A stretch of DNA of 64,000 nucleotides from Calliphora vicina (GCF_958450345.1 NC_088784.1:67357747-67421746), one strand, 5' to 3'; positions 1-11,541 are shown, counted from the first letter of the stretch. Notes: generated by a model from the sequence alone, not told the origin. Translations and numbers: made by a program.

Positions 1-411
1 TAACATCGATCGTATCAGGTTACTGGACAAAAAATGTCCAGTAAAAAATATCATGTTCTCTATCTATGAATTGTCACTTTTAATACTCTCTTGCTCCCTC
101 GTTACAAGTTTTTAAAAGTAAATGAACGCAATCCCGTAACTTCCAGTGATAATTTGTACAAATTATTACAAATTATCAAGTACGCGAACACTACTAGTAT
201 CTCAGAGAATTCTTATTGTCAGAGCTATATTGTGGAATTTTATGGGGACCATTTTTGTGGAAGATCTTAACCCTCTAACTCCTCTCTTTCAAAAAGGACA
301 TTTAAGGATTAAAATATTCCACAAAAATGTTTGCCGAAAAATTTCAGTATGGGACACCAAAGATATCAAAGTTGTAAATAAAGCTCTTTACGCTTAATTA
401 GCAAAATTACA

Positions 412-690
412 CGCCACCTTGGGTCTCAAATTTAAAAAAAAAATCGCCAAGAATCCATTTATGATCCGAATGAGCTGAAATTTAAAATATCAATTGTCCT
501 TGAAGATCTACAAAAAACATACATTTAGGTTTATTTATTTTGCTCGATTTTTTTGTTGTTTAGATATTTTTTTAAATATCAGATGTAATTGTGATAAAAT
601 TGCGAATAAAATAACAACAATTAGCTTACAGTTATCTCGTCCCTATAAAAAGTTACACGCATCCAAAATTGGAACATATAAAAATGTATG
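412..690 (+). repeat. Dispersed repeat, copy 1 of 3
   Basis: This block shares long stretches with 59157-59470 (same orientation) and with 50530-50840 (inverted): the phrases around 'catttatgatcc.aatgagctgaa', 'gttatctc.tccctataaaaag' and 'acgcatccaaa' recur in the same order. No coding potential. The remainder of 1-713 shows no gene that I can support. Confidence 0.6.
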
Positions 691-713
691 TCTAGGGTTC
701 TAGCAGCTTCAAT

Positions 714-1282
714 GTTAATGTTAGCAGCTTTAACATTTAAAGTTTCCATAGTTACAAACAATGTTAATTACTGCGTGTTATCAACATTGTTGATAAGTAG
801 AAACTTCTACTGATGGAAATGTTTATAAACATGATGAATGTTGATTCAAGTGGAATTTTGTAACAACATGTAGCTTATAAAAGTTAACAACTTGTTGCAA
901 CGTTAAATTGCAAGACGAATTTATATAAGTTGGTGTCGCACAGTGCTTTGTTCTCATATAAGCAATGGACACAATTAGAGGGAGTTGTCGTGGACAAATA
1001 GAAATTACTTAACTATTAGATTTTGGTATGGTGAAGAAAAAATATAGTTTTTTAAGAAATCGGTACAAGGTCACGTATAGCTTCCATATAACCTTTGAAT
1101 ACATTTTGAATAAAACATACAGTTGTGCTCTGAATATTGTTACAAATTTCATTATCAATTTTAATTTAATGACATTTACCATGTTTATAAGCATTTCCAT
1201 CAGTAGAAACGTTTACTTATCAACAATGTTGATAACATGCAGTTATTAGCATTGTTTATAAGTATGACAATATTAACATTGG
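714..1282. mobile_element. MITE-like element with about 100-bp terminal inverted repeats
   Basis: The left end (about 714-822) and right end (about 1180-1282) are inverted copies of each other. Both carry the core 'gttatcaacattgttgataa', followed by 'ctactgatggaaatg' on the left and its complement on the right. The short frames on both strands inside (around 1009-1249) fall in or between the arms and resemble no protein. No target duplication was fixed. From 1290 to 1871 I see no gene. Confidence 0.6.
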
Positions 1283-1871
1283 AGCAGCGAGGTTATATGC
1301 ATGTAGCCTGAGACAGTCCATAAGACTGCATTTATTCAGGATATACAGGAAGATAGCTGGGTGAAGAAGGCCTCTTCTGGTTCAAGACCCATGTGATCTA
1401 AGTGGCAATTTTAGAAACTCTTAGTTGTATTTTTTGGCCCAAAACTATAAAAAATCTAAATATTTCCCAATTTCCAACATCGTCGTTTATTATCGAATTA
1501 GGGTCGTAATAATTTCAAATGAAATCATTATAAATCAAACATTTTATTCCAATATTAATTTTTCTCAAATGAATATTGGTTTTGCTAGGATCCTCAATTA
1601 TGGCAATTAAGAGATTTACATATTGCCAAAAGTACTAAATAAAGTCCCATTATTGTTGTCTGAGTTTTAAAATCCTTTTGAAATTACATCTATCTTAAAG
1701 TAATGAAATATTTTGAAGACTTACAGGATGAATACAAATATATGTTTATTGAAATTGTTACAATTTACCATACTTCCAGCCATTTATTCGCTTTGTATAC
1801 GATAAATCACGCATAACAAATAGATATTTTACATTGAGAAACCAAAACCATTAATGTTATAAAAAAATTTC

Positions 1872-2603
1872 TTAAAATATAAGTTCTGGTATATCATTGC
1901 CAAATAATAGTTTCCATGAAATGGGCACAGTCAATTTAATGCCTCCCTTATCAGTCTTAAAACCTAAAAATCCATCACAAAGTTCACTCAGTTCCCTGAT
2001 GATTAATGTAGCATCGGTTGAATTGTCACCTTCCAGCAAGTAGCGGAATAGCAGCATAACGGGAATTTTCTTCTCATCCAAAACACGCAACAACTGCATC
2101 GCATTACCACCACCAAATATCGTTTCTCCCTGAAATTCTTTCCATTTCACCAAATTTAATTGTTCCTGATGGGTTTCCTTGAAATTTTCGCTTGCCTTGT
2201 ACTCATAGGGGCAAGCCTCAATTGTGCGTTTCTCAAAACCAAAGCTACCGCTAAGTATCACAACTCTGCCTGCCTTTTCCACAATTTTGGCCAACTCATT
2301 GTGAAAGTCAGTAATGTGTCGAGAGATGAAGGGTGAACGGAATTGAAAAACTAACAACTTATCGTCGCTGCTTTCATAAAGTTCACAAGCTGCTACTTTC
2401 TCTTGTGGTTCATGTTGATATGCTGATGGACCGTATACAGGAATCAAAGCTGGATGATGTATAGAACCGACCCGCTTAAGATTTTTCGAAGATATTAACA
2501 AATCACAGGCCAATTGAGCGGCGTTTCCCACGCAAATGCTGGGAATAATAACTGTGTATCCATCGAAGTCATTGGTAGTTTTATTTTCTTTTAACTGCAG
2601 CAT
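1872..2603 (-). CDS. PSMG2: Proteasome assembly chaperone 2 (PAC2/PSMG2)
   Basis: Single-exon gene of 243 codons, close to the roughly 260-residue family size. In the family, PSMG2 pairs with PSMG1 and guides assembly of the 20S proteasome alpha ring in the cytosol or nucleus. Seen here: an N-terminal segment 'GYTVIIPSICVGNAAQLACD' (about residues 15-34), typical of the PAC2 fold where the protein starts with a beta strand and 'P..VGN' turn; 'VGSIHHPALIPVYG' (about 46-59); 'VVILSGSF' (about 113-120); and the 'IFGGGNAMQLLRVL' glycine turn in the C-terminal half, followed by 'VMLLFRYLLEGDN'. The start is the first ATG of the open frame, and minus-strand AATAAA signals lie downstream near 1742 and 1781. 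It faces away from ERp60 with 1.2 kb between the two starts. Confidence 0.9.
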   Translation of the reverse strand: MLQLKENKTTNDFDGYTVIIPSICVGNAAQLACDLLISSKNLKRVGSIHHPALIPVYGPSAYQHEPQEKVAACELYESSDDKLLVFQFRSPFISRHITDFHNELAKIVEKAGRVVILSGSFGFEKRTIEACPYEYKASENFKETHQEQLNLVKWKEFQGETIFGGGNAMQLLRVLDEKKIPVMLLFRYLLEGDNSTDATLIIRELSELCDGFLGFKTDKGGIKLTVPISWKLLFGNDIPELIF

Positions 2604-2889
2604 CGAAAGTCGTTATATTTAATTATTTTTTGTTATTAAAGTTGAATCTTCAGCAAGAATGACAATGTTTTTTTTATAAACAAAAAGTGGTGCCAGATGT
2701 ATTGTATAACAGCTGTGTTAAGTAAGTAATCAAATAGATGGCAGAAACTTGCTATAATTAATTCTTTATTAATGAACTAATGGATAATGCAGTGCATATT
2801 TACTCATTTTAATAGATATAGCAGTTTCACGACAAAACTGTTAGAATAGCGATGGTAACAATATTCCGCTTTTACATTTTAATAGTAGT

Positions 2890-2972
2890 GGTTTATTATT
2901 TTTATTAAATAAACCGGATTCTTTTAAATTGCAAATAAAAGCGGCAAGTAGTTTAAAAATTTAAACAACTCT
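2890..2972 (-). repeat. Decayed LTR fragment
   Basis: The sequence around 'aaataaaccgga..cttttaaattgcaaataaaagc' is a diverged inverted copy of the 3' part of the solo LTR at 16459-17061 (about 16975-17035 there). Only this R/U5-like part is recognisable. The rest of 2604-3600 shows no other feature. Confidence 0.5.
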
Positions 2973-3622
2973 ATATTTCGGATTGTAATGCCGATTCCGC
3001 TTGTCAGAGAAAATGCAAATTAAATGAAGAGGTTTATTATTTGTATTCTTCAGACACTCTTTTTGTGATTTTGTTTATGATTTTTTTTAGCTATAGAACT
3101 CTATAATTGTCTCAATAAGTCCCCTTTTACAATACAGAAATTGAAAGGCAGATATTTTTCTCATTCTCTTTTGAACTTACCTAAACCTGTGTAATACACA
3201 CTCTACCTCTTGAAAGGGGACTAACAAACAGTTTTGGGAAATTGACATTACCACTACTGACCACGCGCAATTGTAATTTAAGCTTTATTTTTTTCTTACG
3301 GGAAACTTACTCGGGAAATTTCTTAAACAATCACTAAACATGATATTCTTTTCCGCTTCAGTTTTCTTATTTTGACGATTTTTATCTTTTGCAACTGTTA
3401 GCTGAAAAGGGCAACACAGGCTACGCTGTTCATATTGAGTTTTCGTTATGAGAAATGGGGGGTCTTCAAACCAAACAATTCCATAAGAAATATACGGTGT
3501 GTAAACCGTTTAACTAGACTCACGGTGAGCCAAAGTTACTCTACTACTACTTTTATACAACTGTTAGTTGAAAAAATTGACGGATTTTTTTTATTAAATT
3601 ATCATCACTGATTTCTGTGAAC

Positions 3623-3630
3623 TGACGTGG
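3623..3630 (+). promoter_or_regulatory. UPRE-like site (TGACGTGG) upstream of ERp60
   Basis: TGACGTGG matches the core of the unfolded protein response element bound by XBP1/ATF6 family bZIP factors. It lies 186 bp upstream of the ERp60 start codon, where a promoter-proximal site would be expected. ER chaperone genes are commonly induced through such sites. The functional assignment is inference from motif and position; an 8-mer can occur by chance. Confidence 0.45.
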
Positions 3631-3815
3631 CCTTGTTGGAAAAAAAATCAATTGTAAATTAACAGCGAACGGGTTTGCCGGTTCCGAATTTTCTGGTGTA
3701 GTTAATTTTGTGATAGTTTGTTTTAAAACGTTTTTTTCTTATAGAAAGATAGAAAGAAACCAATAAATAATAGTATTTACATTAAATATTTTAATTTTCA
3801 CAAATTAAAATCAAA

Positions 3816-6800
3816 ATGCATAGAGCCGTTTTAGTTCTTTGTTTGGCCATTGGTCTAGTAAGTGCAGCCGAACAAGATGTTCTTGAATTGACTGATGACA
3901 ACTTCTCCTCAACTTTGGCACAACAAGAAACAACATTGGTCATGTTTTATGCACCTTGGTAAGTAGCAAAGGATTTTATTTAACTTAAAACAAAAGCAAT
4001 TAACCGGTAACATCTTTTTTGTGTGCAATAAAAAATAAAATGTTACACGTCATCCCCCCAGATCTCAAGCAAGTACACATTTTTCCATAGAAATTTCACA
4101 GCGGTAGCCATGATGGGGCTTTTTTTTTGCACATTCTTTTACTTTATTGTTTGTTCTCTTTGTACATTCACATTTCGTGATTAACGAATAACAACAACAA
4201 AAAAAGCAAAGTGTTACTTTTTTCTGATGAACTGTTGTTGTTTTTGCTGTTGTTAATGTGTGTAAAAAAAGTATTGTAGAGAAAAGCTTTATTTACTAGA
4301 TGGAGTTGTTTTTGTTGTTTGGCTTATCATAATCGTTCACTGTGTGCTAGATAATGTTAAATTGTAAAATAAATTACAAATAGTAATAATAGGGGTTCCT
4401 ATTTTACAGCTGTCAGGTTTAATTTTTTTTTTGTTATTGGTACAATTTTTAATTAAAAAAAATAGTGGTTTAAATATGTTTTTGTTTTTATGAGTTATTG
4501 AGGAAAAAAGTTGTTAAATATAATTGGTTTTTGACATAAATATTTTAAAACCTTTCCGTCATTGGTCTACTAATACAAAATGTTAAGCAAGATAGAATAT
4601 TGTCATAACCAAAGTATACGCCATAACCCAGAAAAGACTTGTTGAAAATAATATCAGGGTACTACATTAAACAAAATATTAGTTAGGTACGAATCTTATT
4701 TTATGTGAAAAACGGACAAATTCTATTTTCATATCTGCGGCATTTGACCGCATATAGAGTCATAGGTATTTAATTAAAAACTATCTCGTCTTGATAATTT
4801 AAAAATTCTTACCTCCATTTTCTTAATCTCTGGTTATTTTTTATCGTGACGATAAACTGACAGTTCTCATACAAAAAAAATGTTAATAGGAGGTTTTTAT
4901 CGTTACGAAAAACGATACCAGATATTGAGAAAATGGGGGTCAGAATCTGAAACACTATTAATATTAAAACAAAAATTGCAGCCATTTACGGTCGTATATG
5001 TAAGCCTCATATTGTCTATATACAGACCATAGTATCCGAGATGTACCTAGATATCTAAAAATATATCAAAATTTCAAGATATTTATGTTTTTGCGTATAT
5101 CACGGCAAATTTTGTTCACCATGAAAACTTTTGCATAAATTTACTATTGGAAAGTTTTATATTTACACAATTGTACAATTTCTTCACTTTTCAGTTCACA
5201 CTTCAGTTTTATCAGTTTCTACTCCTCCTAAAATTAGATCTTCATTTCAATTTTCTTAAACGCAGAACATTGATAAGAAAATTTTTATCTTGCTCAAATT
5301 TTACAATATGCCTTTTATTGCTCTTCACTCTGCAACATCCCGCTTATCATGTTATATGTTTCAGATCATTAGAAAGAGAAAAAATTTTATGTTGGATTTG
5401 ATTTTGTATGTACAACATGTACAATATTTTTATTGAAAATCAACATAATGCCACACCCTTATCTAAATTTTAACCACAGCTTGGTTAGCCCACGCAATAA
5501 TAGATGTCAATATACATATATGAAGTACACTTGAGTTTAATTTCCGCTTTAACATCATTATTTAATGTATGGTAATGTTGGAAGAATTCCTTATCAAATT
5601 GTTATTTTTATCAGTTCCTCACACCGCCATATTTGTTCAAAAAGTTTTATAAATATTTTTAAAGTAGGTAAATAAAAATTAATTTTTGTTTTCTCTTATT
5701 TGTTGTATTTTTATTGTTGAAAAACAATTTTTTTGGTAAAAAGAAATTTTTTTATCTCGTCGAAGAAAATAGTTGATGAGAAAAGAGGCCATCGTGTTGA
5801 AAGGCCTTATAAATACAGCAACTCCATCATGACAACTCATACAGAATTCAATTGCATGACAGTGTATCTGTTGCCACATTCTGCAGTCGATCACACAGAA
5901 TGTTTATCAGTGTTGCAAATGACAGTTATACTTACGCCCTTGACCACCTTGCTTTAGAGCACTCATGAAATCTCTCCTGGACCATCGTTTGCACTATGAA
6001 AACGGGTATCAGGTAGTTCAGAATGACTAGGTTTGTTACCACAATTGGATCTTTGGCACGGAACGACATGAGTCTTATTCGGTCAAAGATTGATTTCGTA
6101 TGAGATGTCTTAGTTCAAAATATAAGATCATTTCTATAAATTTTCGTATAGCAGTCCGATAATTTTTAAAAACCAAATAAGAGCTATCTATATTCGTCTT
6201 TTTAGCGAAGAAAATTGTTTGGGTTAAAAAAAAATTTTGAAAAAAATATTGAAAATTTTCTGTTGTAAAATATGATTAAAAAATATTTTTTCCTATTTTG
6301 ACCCATTGTCGGTCCGAATTTCTATTGCGTTATATACGTCGTTGGAAAGTTCTTTAATATGTTTATAGTCGTGGTTTTTAGCTAATATATCTGCCATTTG
6401 TGGGCTGATTTTCCCGAATTTAAATAGCAACCGAACCAGGAATTTAGGGATGTTTTAATCATGTGTGTAAGTTATTTGGTGTCTTCGGTTGATTTCAACA
6501 TACAAACGGACATGGCTATCTATAACATATTATGTATGAAACTGTATTAGATTCAGTTTACTCTCCTATATTGTAAACAAGTTACAACTAGTGTTCTTTA
6601 AAATAACATTTATTAATTTATTTGTATTTTTATAATTACAGGTGTGGTCACTGCAAAAGATTGAAGCCAGAATATGCCAAAGCCGCTGAAATTGTAAAAG
6701 ATGATGATCCCCCAATTGCTTTGGCCAAGGTAATAACAACAAAACACATTAAATCTAAATCGAATAATCAAAAAATTACTTTTCTGCTTTCAGGTCGATT

Positions 6801-8181
6801 GTACTGAGGGTGGCAAGGAATCTTGTAATAAATTCTCAGTCAGCGGTTATCCTACATTGAAAATTTTCAAGGGCAGTGAAGTATCACAAGATTATAGCGG
6901 TCCCCGTGAAGCTAATGGTATTGCCAAATTTATGCGCGCTCAAGTTGGTCCAGCCTCAAAGGAAATTCGCTCGGTTGAAGAATACGAAAAGTTCTTAAAT
7001 ACCAAAGAAACCACATTGTTTGGATACTTCAAGGATGCTGATTCTAAATTGGCCAAGACTTTCTTGAAGTTTGCCGATAAAAATCGTGAAAAATATCGTT
7101 TTGGTCATACCAGCGACAGTGCTGTATTGGAAAAAGCTGGTGAAAGGTATGTGTTACAAAACCTTATAATTTCAATAATAGTTTTTATTAAATATTAAAT
7201 ATTTTATTATTACCAGCGATCAAATTGTTCTCATTCGTGCTCCTCATTTGGCCAACAAATTCGAAGAATCTACCATTAAGTTTGAAGGTACTTCCGATGC
7301 CGATTTGACCACATTCATCAAAGAGAATTTGTAAGTTTTAACAAAAGAAGAAGCTCCTTGCGATTACATTTCACATTGTTTTATTAATAATTATTATGTT
7401 TCGCTGAAATTTTAGCCATGGTTTGGTTGGTCATCGTACCCAAGATACCGTACGTGATTTCCAAAATCCTTTGATCACTGCTTACTTCTCGGTCGATTAT
7501 ACTAAGAACCCCAAGGGTACCAACTACTGGCGCAACCGTGTACTTAAAGTGGCCAAGGAATTTGTTGGTAAAATCAACTTTGCCATTTCATCCAAGGACG
7601 ACTTCCAACACGAATTAAATGAATACGGTTACGATTTTGTCGGTGATAAGCCAGTCATTTTGGCCCGCGATGCCAAGAACATGAAATATGCCTTGAAAGA
7701 AGAATTCTCTGTGGATAACTTGCGCGAATTTGTTGAAAAATTGTTGGAAGGTGAATTGGAGCCCTACATTAAGTCTGAACCCATTCCCGAAAGCAATGAT
7801 GCTCCTGTCAAAGTAGCTGTAGCCAAGAACTTTGACGATGTTGTCATGAATAACGACAAAGACACATTAGTTGAGTTCTATGCTCCCTGGTGTGGTCACT
7901 GCAAGAAATTGACTCCCATCTTCGATGAATTAGCAGAGAAATTGCAAGACGAAGATGTATCTATTGTCAAGATGGACGCCACCGCCAATGATGTTCCTCC
8001 AGAATTCAATGTACGTGGCTTCCCCACATTGTTCTGGTTGCCCAAGGACGCTAAGGACAAACCTGTTGCCTACAATGAAGGTCGCGAAGTAGATGATTTC
8101 ATTAAGTACATTGCCAAACAAGCCACTAACGAACTCAAAGGCTACGACCGTAGCGGCAAGCCCAAGAAAACTGAACTGTAA
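3816..8181 (+). CDS. ERp60: Protein disulfide isomerase ERp60 / PDIA3
   Basis: Thiol-disulfide oxidoreductase of the ER lumen (PDIA3 family). Five exons: 3816-3958, 6642-6729, 6794-7146, 7217-7330, 7416-8181; all introns GT-AG, 1464 nt, 487 residues, the usual family size. Residues 1-18 are a hydrophobic signal peptide ending SAA. Domain order a-b-b'-a': the first CGHC is at residues 49-52, with intron 1 cutting the Trp codon just before it; the second CGHC is at 392-395 in 'EFYAPWCGHCKKL'. The C-terminus is KTEL, a KDEL-like retrieval signal preceded by lysines. The first intron is 2.7 kb and holds repeat debris; the others are 64-85 bp. A UPRE-like site sits upstream and an AATAAA signal is near 8467. 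The start is the only ATG giving a signal peptide. Very sure of family; ERp60 rather than another PDI rests on length and the four-domain layout. Confidence 0.97.
4804..4949. mobile_element. Short TIR element (MITE) in ERp60 intron 1
   Basis: The two ends are imperfect inverted copies ('cctccattttcttaatctctgg' type at 4811-4833 and its complement at 4908-4940), with 'atcgt.acgataaa' in both arms. It lies in the 2.7-kb first intron of ERp60. The rest of this intron holds A+T-rich sequence, a stretch at 5760-6120 that I cannot identify, and at 6225-6560 a piece of the common repeat family whose full copies are at 40222-42060 and 53759-55371. Confidence 0.5.
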
Positions 8182-8734
8182 GAGAATTTACATCGCATAG
8201 TGTAAGAAGTAGAAGCAGCAACAGCATCAGTAACATCTGCATAAAAAATGTTTGTTTGGGATGGAAAAGATCTAGAAAGGAACTTCGCACACATTTCCAA
8301 ACATAAATCACGAGTTCAACAACTCAAAAAATATCGTATAAATATTTATTTGTTTTTAATTTCCATTCAAGATTTATTCCTTTCGCAAATCTGCATATTT
8401 TTATCTATAGCATTTAGTATAAAAACAACAACAACAAAAAGAATCTTTTTTATCATAAATTAAATTTAATAAAAAAAAAGTGAAAAATTGTAATATCATG
8501 TAGCATCTTTTTTCTAAATTAAGAAAGGAAAACTTATATGTTTCATATAGTCACCGTCACCTGAAATGCAAAAGGGCGTAACAACCAAAAAATTCAAAAT
8601 TTAGTTTTTAATGGATATTGGTACAGCGTATCCAAAGCACAAGTCTTCACAAATTTTTAGCTTTCTATTTTTAAAAATACAGACTTTATTAAAGAAAAAA
8701 TCATATTTGTAACCCAAACACATTTCATTTTATT

Positions 8735-8846
8735 CAGCCCAATTATGAATAAAAAATTCCGTGGGAGTTTTTTCCCATTGAATTTGAATAGGAAAAATGA
8801 GAAAAGGGAAAAAACTCCGGGGGAATTTTTATTCATAATTGGGCTG
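8735..8846. mobile_element. 112-bp MITE, copy 1 of 2
   Basis: Ends are inverted repeats starting CAGCCCAATTATGAATAAAA and including a purine-rich 'GGGAAAAAACTCC' arm. It is a near relative of the copy at 13273-13398. The sequence between arms is only about 25 bp ('cattgaatttgaataggaaa'), so the transcript would fold into one hairpin. It sits downstream of ERp60. No clear target duplication beyond ATT. Confidence 0.7.
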
Positions 8847-9499
8847 ATTATGTTTTTTGTGACTCCTCTAAAATTTTAGTGTTGATAGGCCCTTATGCAT
8901 TTTAGATGACGATATGTAGATGAGTAGAGTTCAAAGAAACCTCTGCTGACAATAAGTTGATAATATGGCAATCAAAAGAGAATCGAAGAGTCAAAGTTAT
9001 ATTTAAATGAAGCGCAAACACTAAGGAAGCATAAAATTTAGGTTGTTTTTACAGGAAGCTTACCCGTTTTTAATAGGTTTTGCATAATCTTTGTTTTTCC
9101 TCCATAAAGCTTTCGGTATTCGGCCGAATTTTGACTGTATATAATTGGATAGGTATTTCGGTAGATATGCATATTGTCAATTGCACTTTTCGAATTTTCC
9201 AAGGTCTAAAATGTTTCTCCGTCAGATGTTGAAAATTTTAGCAAAATCTGTTTAGGTTGTACATTTTATTTGAAGTTTCGAGTTTTGGATCAAAGTAGCA
9301 ATATTTCCAAAGGCCAGAACAATAGAATTAAATTCTCCAACTTAAGACAGTTTTTTCTAATTGATGTTTATACTGATAAAGTTGTAAATTTAACGGTATC
9401 TAAGACTGCTTGCAACATTTATCATATTTATTAACATTTCCATTTTTCCCCAAAAAATGAAAAAAACAAATACATAAATTTTGTTTACCTAAAAATATT

Positions 9500-9740
9500 T
9501 TAAATTTTTATTTTGAAGTATAATTTGGTGAAGGGTATATAAGATTTGGCACAGCCGAATATAGCTCTCTTACTTGTTTTTTTTTAAATATTTAGTTCTT
9601 GGTGAAATCGGGTTAAAAAATATTTTTTCCGATTTTGACCCATTGTAGGTCCAACTTACTATGGTCTTAAATCCGTCGTTGCAGAGGTCTTTGAAATATC
9701 TATCATTAGATAACCATATTGTCTATATTAATGACTTAGT
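9500..9740 (+). repeat. Common repeat family fragments with palindromic tail
   Basis: At 9535-9580 the stretch 'gaagggtatataagatttgg' runs into a palindrome 'ggc.aca.gcc' and 'cttacttgtt', the tail seen in full copies at 40222-42060 (inverted) and 53759-55371. It is followed at 9595-9740 by another internal piece of the same family ('ttgacccattgtaggtccaa'). From 8850 to 10108 there is otherwise no gene. Confidence 0.55.
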
Positions 9741-10108
9741 AATCCAGAATTTATGTATGAATTGACACAGTCGAATGAAACGTACTTGTATTATATAAAA
9801 CTTTTATTTTGCATATAAATTTTTGGAAATATTAGAAAAATTATATACATATTTGTCAGACCGCCACTGTATAATCTCAATTATTTATTTCACCACTAAT
9901 TTAGAATTATAAATAAAAAAAAATTTTTGCTGTCATCTTTACGTAGTAAATGTCAAATTTGTTTTTTTTTTTCAAACAGCTGATTACTAAAACGTGCTGG
10001 CTGCTGGCTGACTTAAATTGTGCATTATTTGTGTAATTCATTCAATACATGAAACAGAATTAATCATCTATTTATTTTTACAAAAATCCAATGTTTTAAA
10101 CTCGAAAT

Positions 10109-10497
10109 ATGTTGTTGTTCTGCCCTCAATGCAGTAACATATTAATGGTAGAACAAGGTACCACTGGTCAACGTTTTTCCTGCAACACTTGTCCCTACAT
10201 ATTTAACGTAAACAGAAAATCATCAACAAAAACTTTTCCACGTTTGAAGGTAATATTTTTGTATGATGCTGAGGAAAACCTAATATTAATATTATTTTAT
10301 TTAAAATTCAGGAAGTAGATCATGTTATGGGCGGAGCTGCTGCCTGGGAGAATGTAGATTCAACTGACGCCGAGTGTCCCTCTTGTTCACATAAGACGGC
10401 CTACTTCATGCAAATGCAAACACGTTCAGCTGATGAACCTATGACAACTTTCTATAAATGTGCTAATCAATTGTGCGGTCATAACTGGCGCGATTAA
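10109..10497 (+). CDS. POLR3K: RNA polymerase III subunit RPC10/C11 (POLR3K)
   Basis: Small zinc-ribbon subunit of RNA polymerase III, needed for transcript cleavage and termination-reinitiation. Two exons, 10109-10249 and 10312-10497 (62-bp intron), 108 residues, exactly the family's usual length. The N-terminal ribbon has CPQC (residues 5-8) and CNTC (25-28); the C-terminal ribbon has CPSC and the CANQLCGHNW motif. Between the last Cys pairs lies 'QTRSADEPMTTFYKC', the conserved QxRSADEP acidic hairpin that reaches the polymerase active site in TFIIS-like proteins. Only 41 nt after its stop the YRDC ORF begins, without a polyA signal or evident promoter between them, so the two are probably one dicistronic mRNA. 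Confidence 0.96.
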
Positions 10498-10538
10498 ATT
10501 ATACTTTAGATTTTATTGACGAAAACTATCAGCTCTTG

Positions 10539-11312
10539 ATGTCCAAGTTGCCGAAAATTGTAAAACAATTTATAAAAATTCCCTTAAGTTATAAATCTGC
10601 CTCCACAATGCAGTCTCTGCCTGAGGAGCTACTGAATAATAATAATAAATCCATATGCAAAGTGGAAGATCCCCAGAGTGTGGAAATAGCTAGAAATTGT
10701 TTAAGATCCGGTCGAGTTATAGCCTTACCCACAGATACAGTATACGGTTTAGCATGTGATGCCAATAATGAAAAAGCTATACAAAAGTTGTACAACATCA
10801 AGGGACGAGACTTTCATAAGCCTGTGGCTATTTGTGTTAAGGATTTAGGAGATTTAAGGAAATATGGTGAGGCGGAACATTTAAATGATTCTTTGCTGGG
10901 TCAGCTACTGCCTGGTCCTATTACAATAGTAATTGAGCGTTCTAAACACTTAAGTAATCCTTTCCTAAATCCAACTACCAGTAAAATTGGCATACGCATT
11001 CCTGATTTTAATTTTATACAACAGCTATGTTCCAGTTTTAATGAACAACCATTGGCTTTAACCAGTGCTAATCGATCTTCTGAACGCAGCAGTTTAAATA
11101 TTAAAGAATTTGAGGTTTTATGGCCATTGCTGGGAGCCATATTCGATGCCGGTCAAGTTGGTATTACTGAAGAGAGGCGTTCAGCTTCCACTGTTGTGGA
11201 TCTGGCTACGCCTGGTTTGTTTAAAATTGTTCGCGAAGGCGTTGCTTTAAAACATACTTTAGAAGTATTACACGCTCATGGCCTTAAGTCATTAGAGTCT
11301 ACGGGGGTATAG
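10539..11312 (+). CDS. YRDC: Threonylcarbamoyl-AMP synthase, YrdC/Sua5 family
   Basis: Makes threonylcarbamoyl-AMP from Thr, bicarbonate and ATP, the first step of t6A at position 37 of ANN-decoding tRNAs, used by the KEOPS complex in cytosol and by the mitochondrial OSGEPL1 route. 257 residues in one exon. YrdC domain about 40-245: 'ALPTDTVYGLACDA', 'KGRDFHKPVAICV', 'LLPGPITIVIERS', 'GIRIPD', 'PLALTSANRS' and 'STVVDLATP', the conserved substrate pocket. The first ATG (10539) follows a TTG and has a poor context (T at -3). Its 23-residue extension is basic and hydroxylated like a mitochondrial presequence. A second in-frame ATG at 10608 (residue 24) has A at -3. PolyA signals at 11357 and about 11395. 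The stop of POLR3K is 41 nt upstream. Confidence 0.94.
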   Translation: MSKLPKIVKQFIKIPLSYKSASTMQSLPEELLNNNNKSICKVEDPQSVEIARNCLRSGRVIALPTDTVYGLACDANNEKAIQKLYNIKGRDFHKPVAICVKDLGDLRKYGEAEHLNDSLLGQLLPGPITIVIERSKHLSNPFLNPTTSKIGIRIPDFNFIQQLCSSFNEQPLALTSANRSSERSSLNIKEFEVLWPLLGAIFDAGQVGITEERRSASTVVDLATPGLFKIVREGVALKHTLEVLHAHGLKSLESTGV

Positions 11313-11454
11313 TTGTTAAGCATATGGTAGCGAGTAGAAAAAGTTATTTTTAATATAATAAACTTATGATTTTTAAAAACTTTGTGTAAATAGAAATAAA
11401 TTATCCTGTATTCCACATCATAAATTAAAACAAGAGTCTGTCAACCAAAATCGT

Positions 11455-11541
11455 TTATTATACTTACGGTAATACATTCTCACCACATAGGTTTTTGACA
11501 ACTGAGTTAGGTTTTTGGCAGGAGAGTTTCCCATCTATGTG
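11455..11541. mobile_element. Partial MITE of the 'ATAGAGCGGAAACT' family
   Basis: The segment with 'aatacattctcacca', 'gacaactgagttaggt' and 'ggagagtttcccatctatgt' matches one half of the elements at 36409-36575 and 55491-55634 (inverted) and 58733-58900 (same orientation). It lacks the left terminal repeat. The following 11600-12296 has no gene, only a decayed common-repeat tail near 11860-11900. Confidence 0.55.

Noticed and set aside
1009..1249. Overlapping ORFs on both strands
   Set aside because: They lie in an A+T-rich MITE with inverted arms and have no protein-like composition.
714..1282. Long inverted repeat as a microRNA precursor
   Set aside because: The arms are about 370 bp apart and belong to transposon ends; no short miRNA-like stem.
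5147..5401. 84-codon ORF in ERp60 intron 1
   Set aside because: Low-complexity Phe/Leu-rich translation of A+T-rich intron, no ATG in good context and no family likeness.
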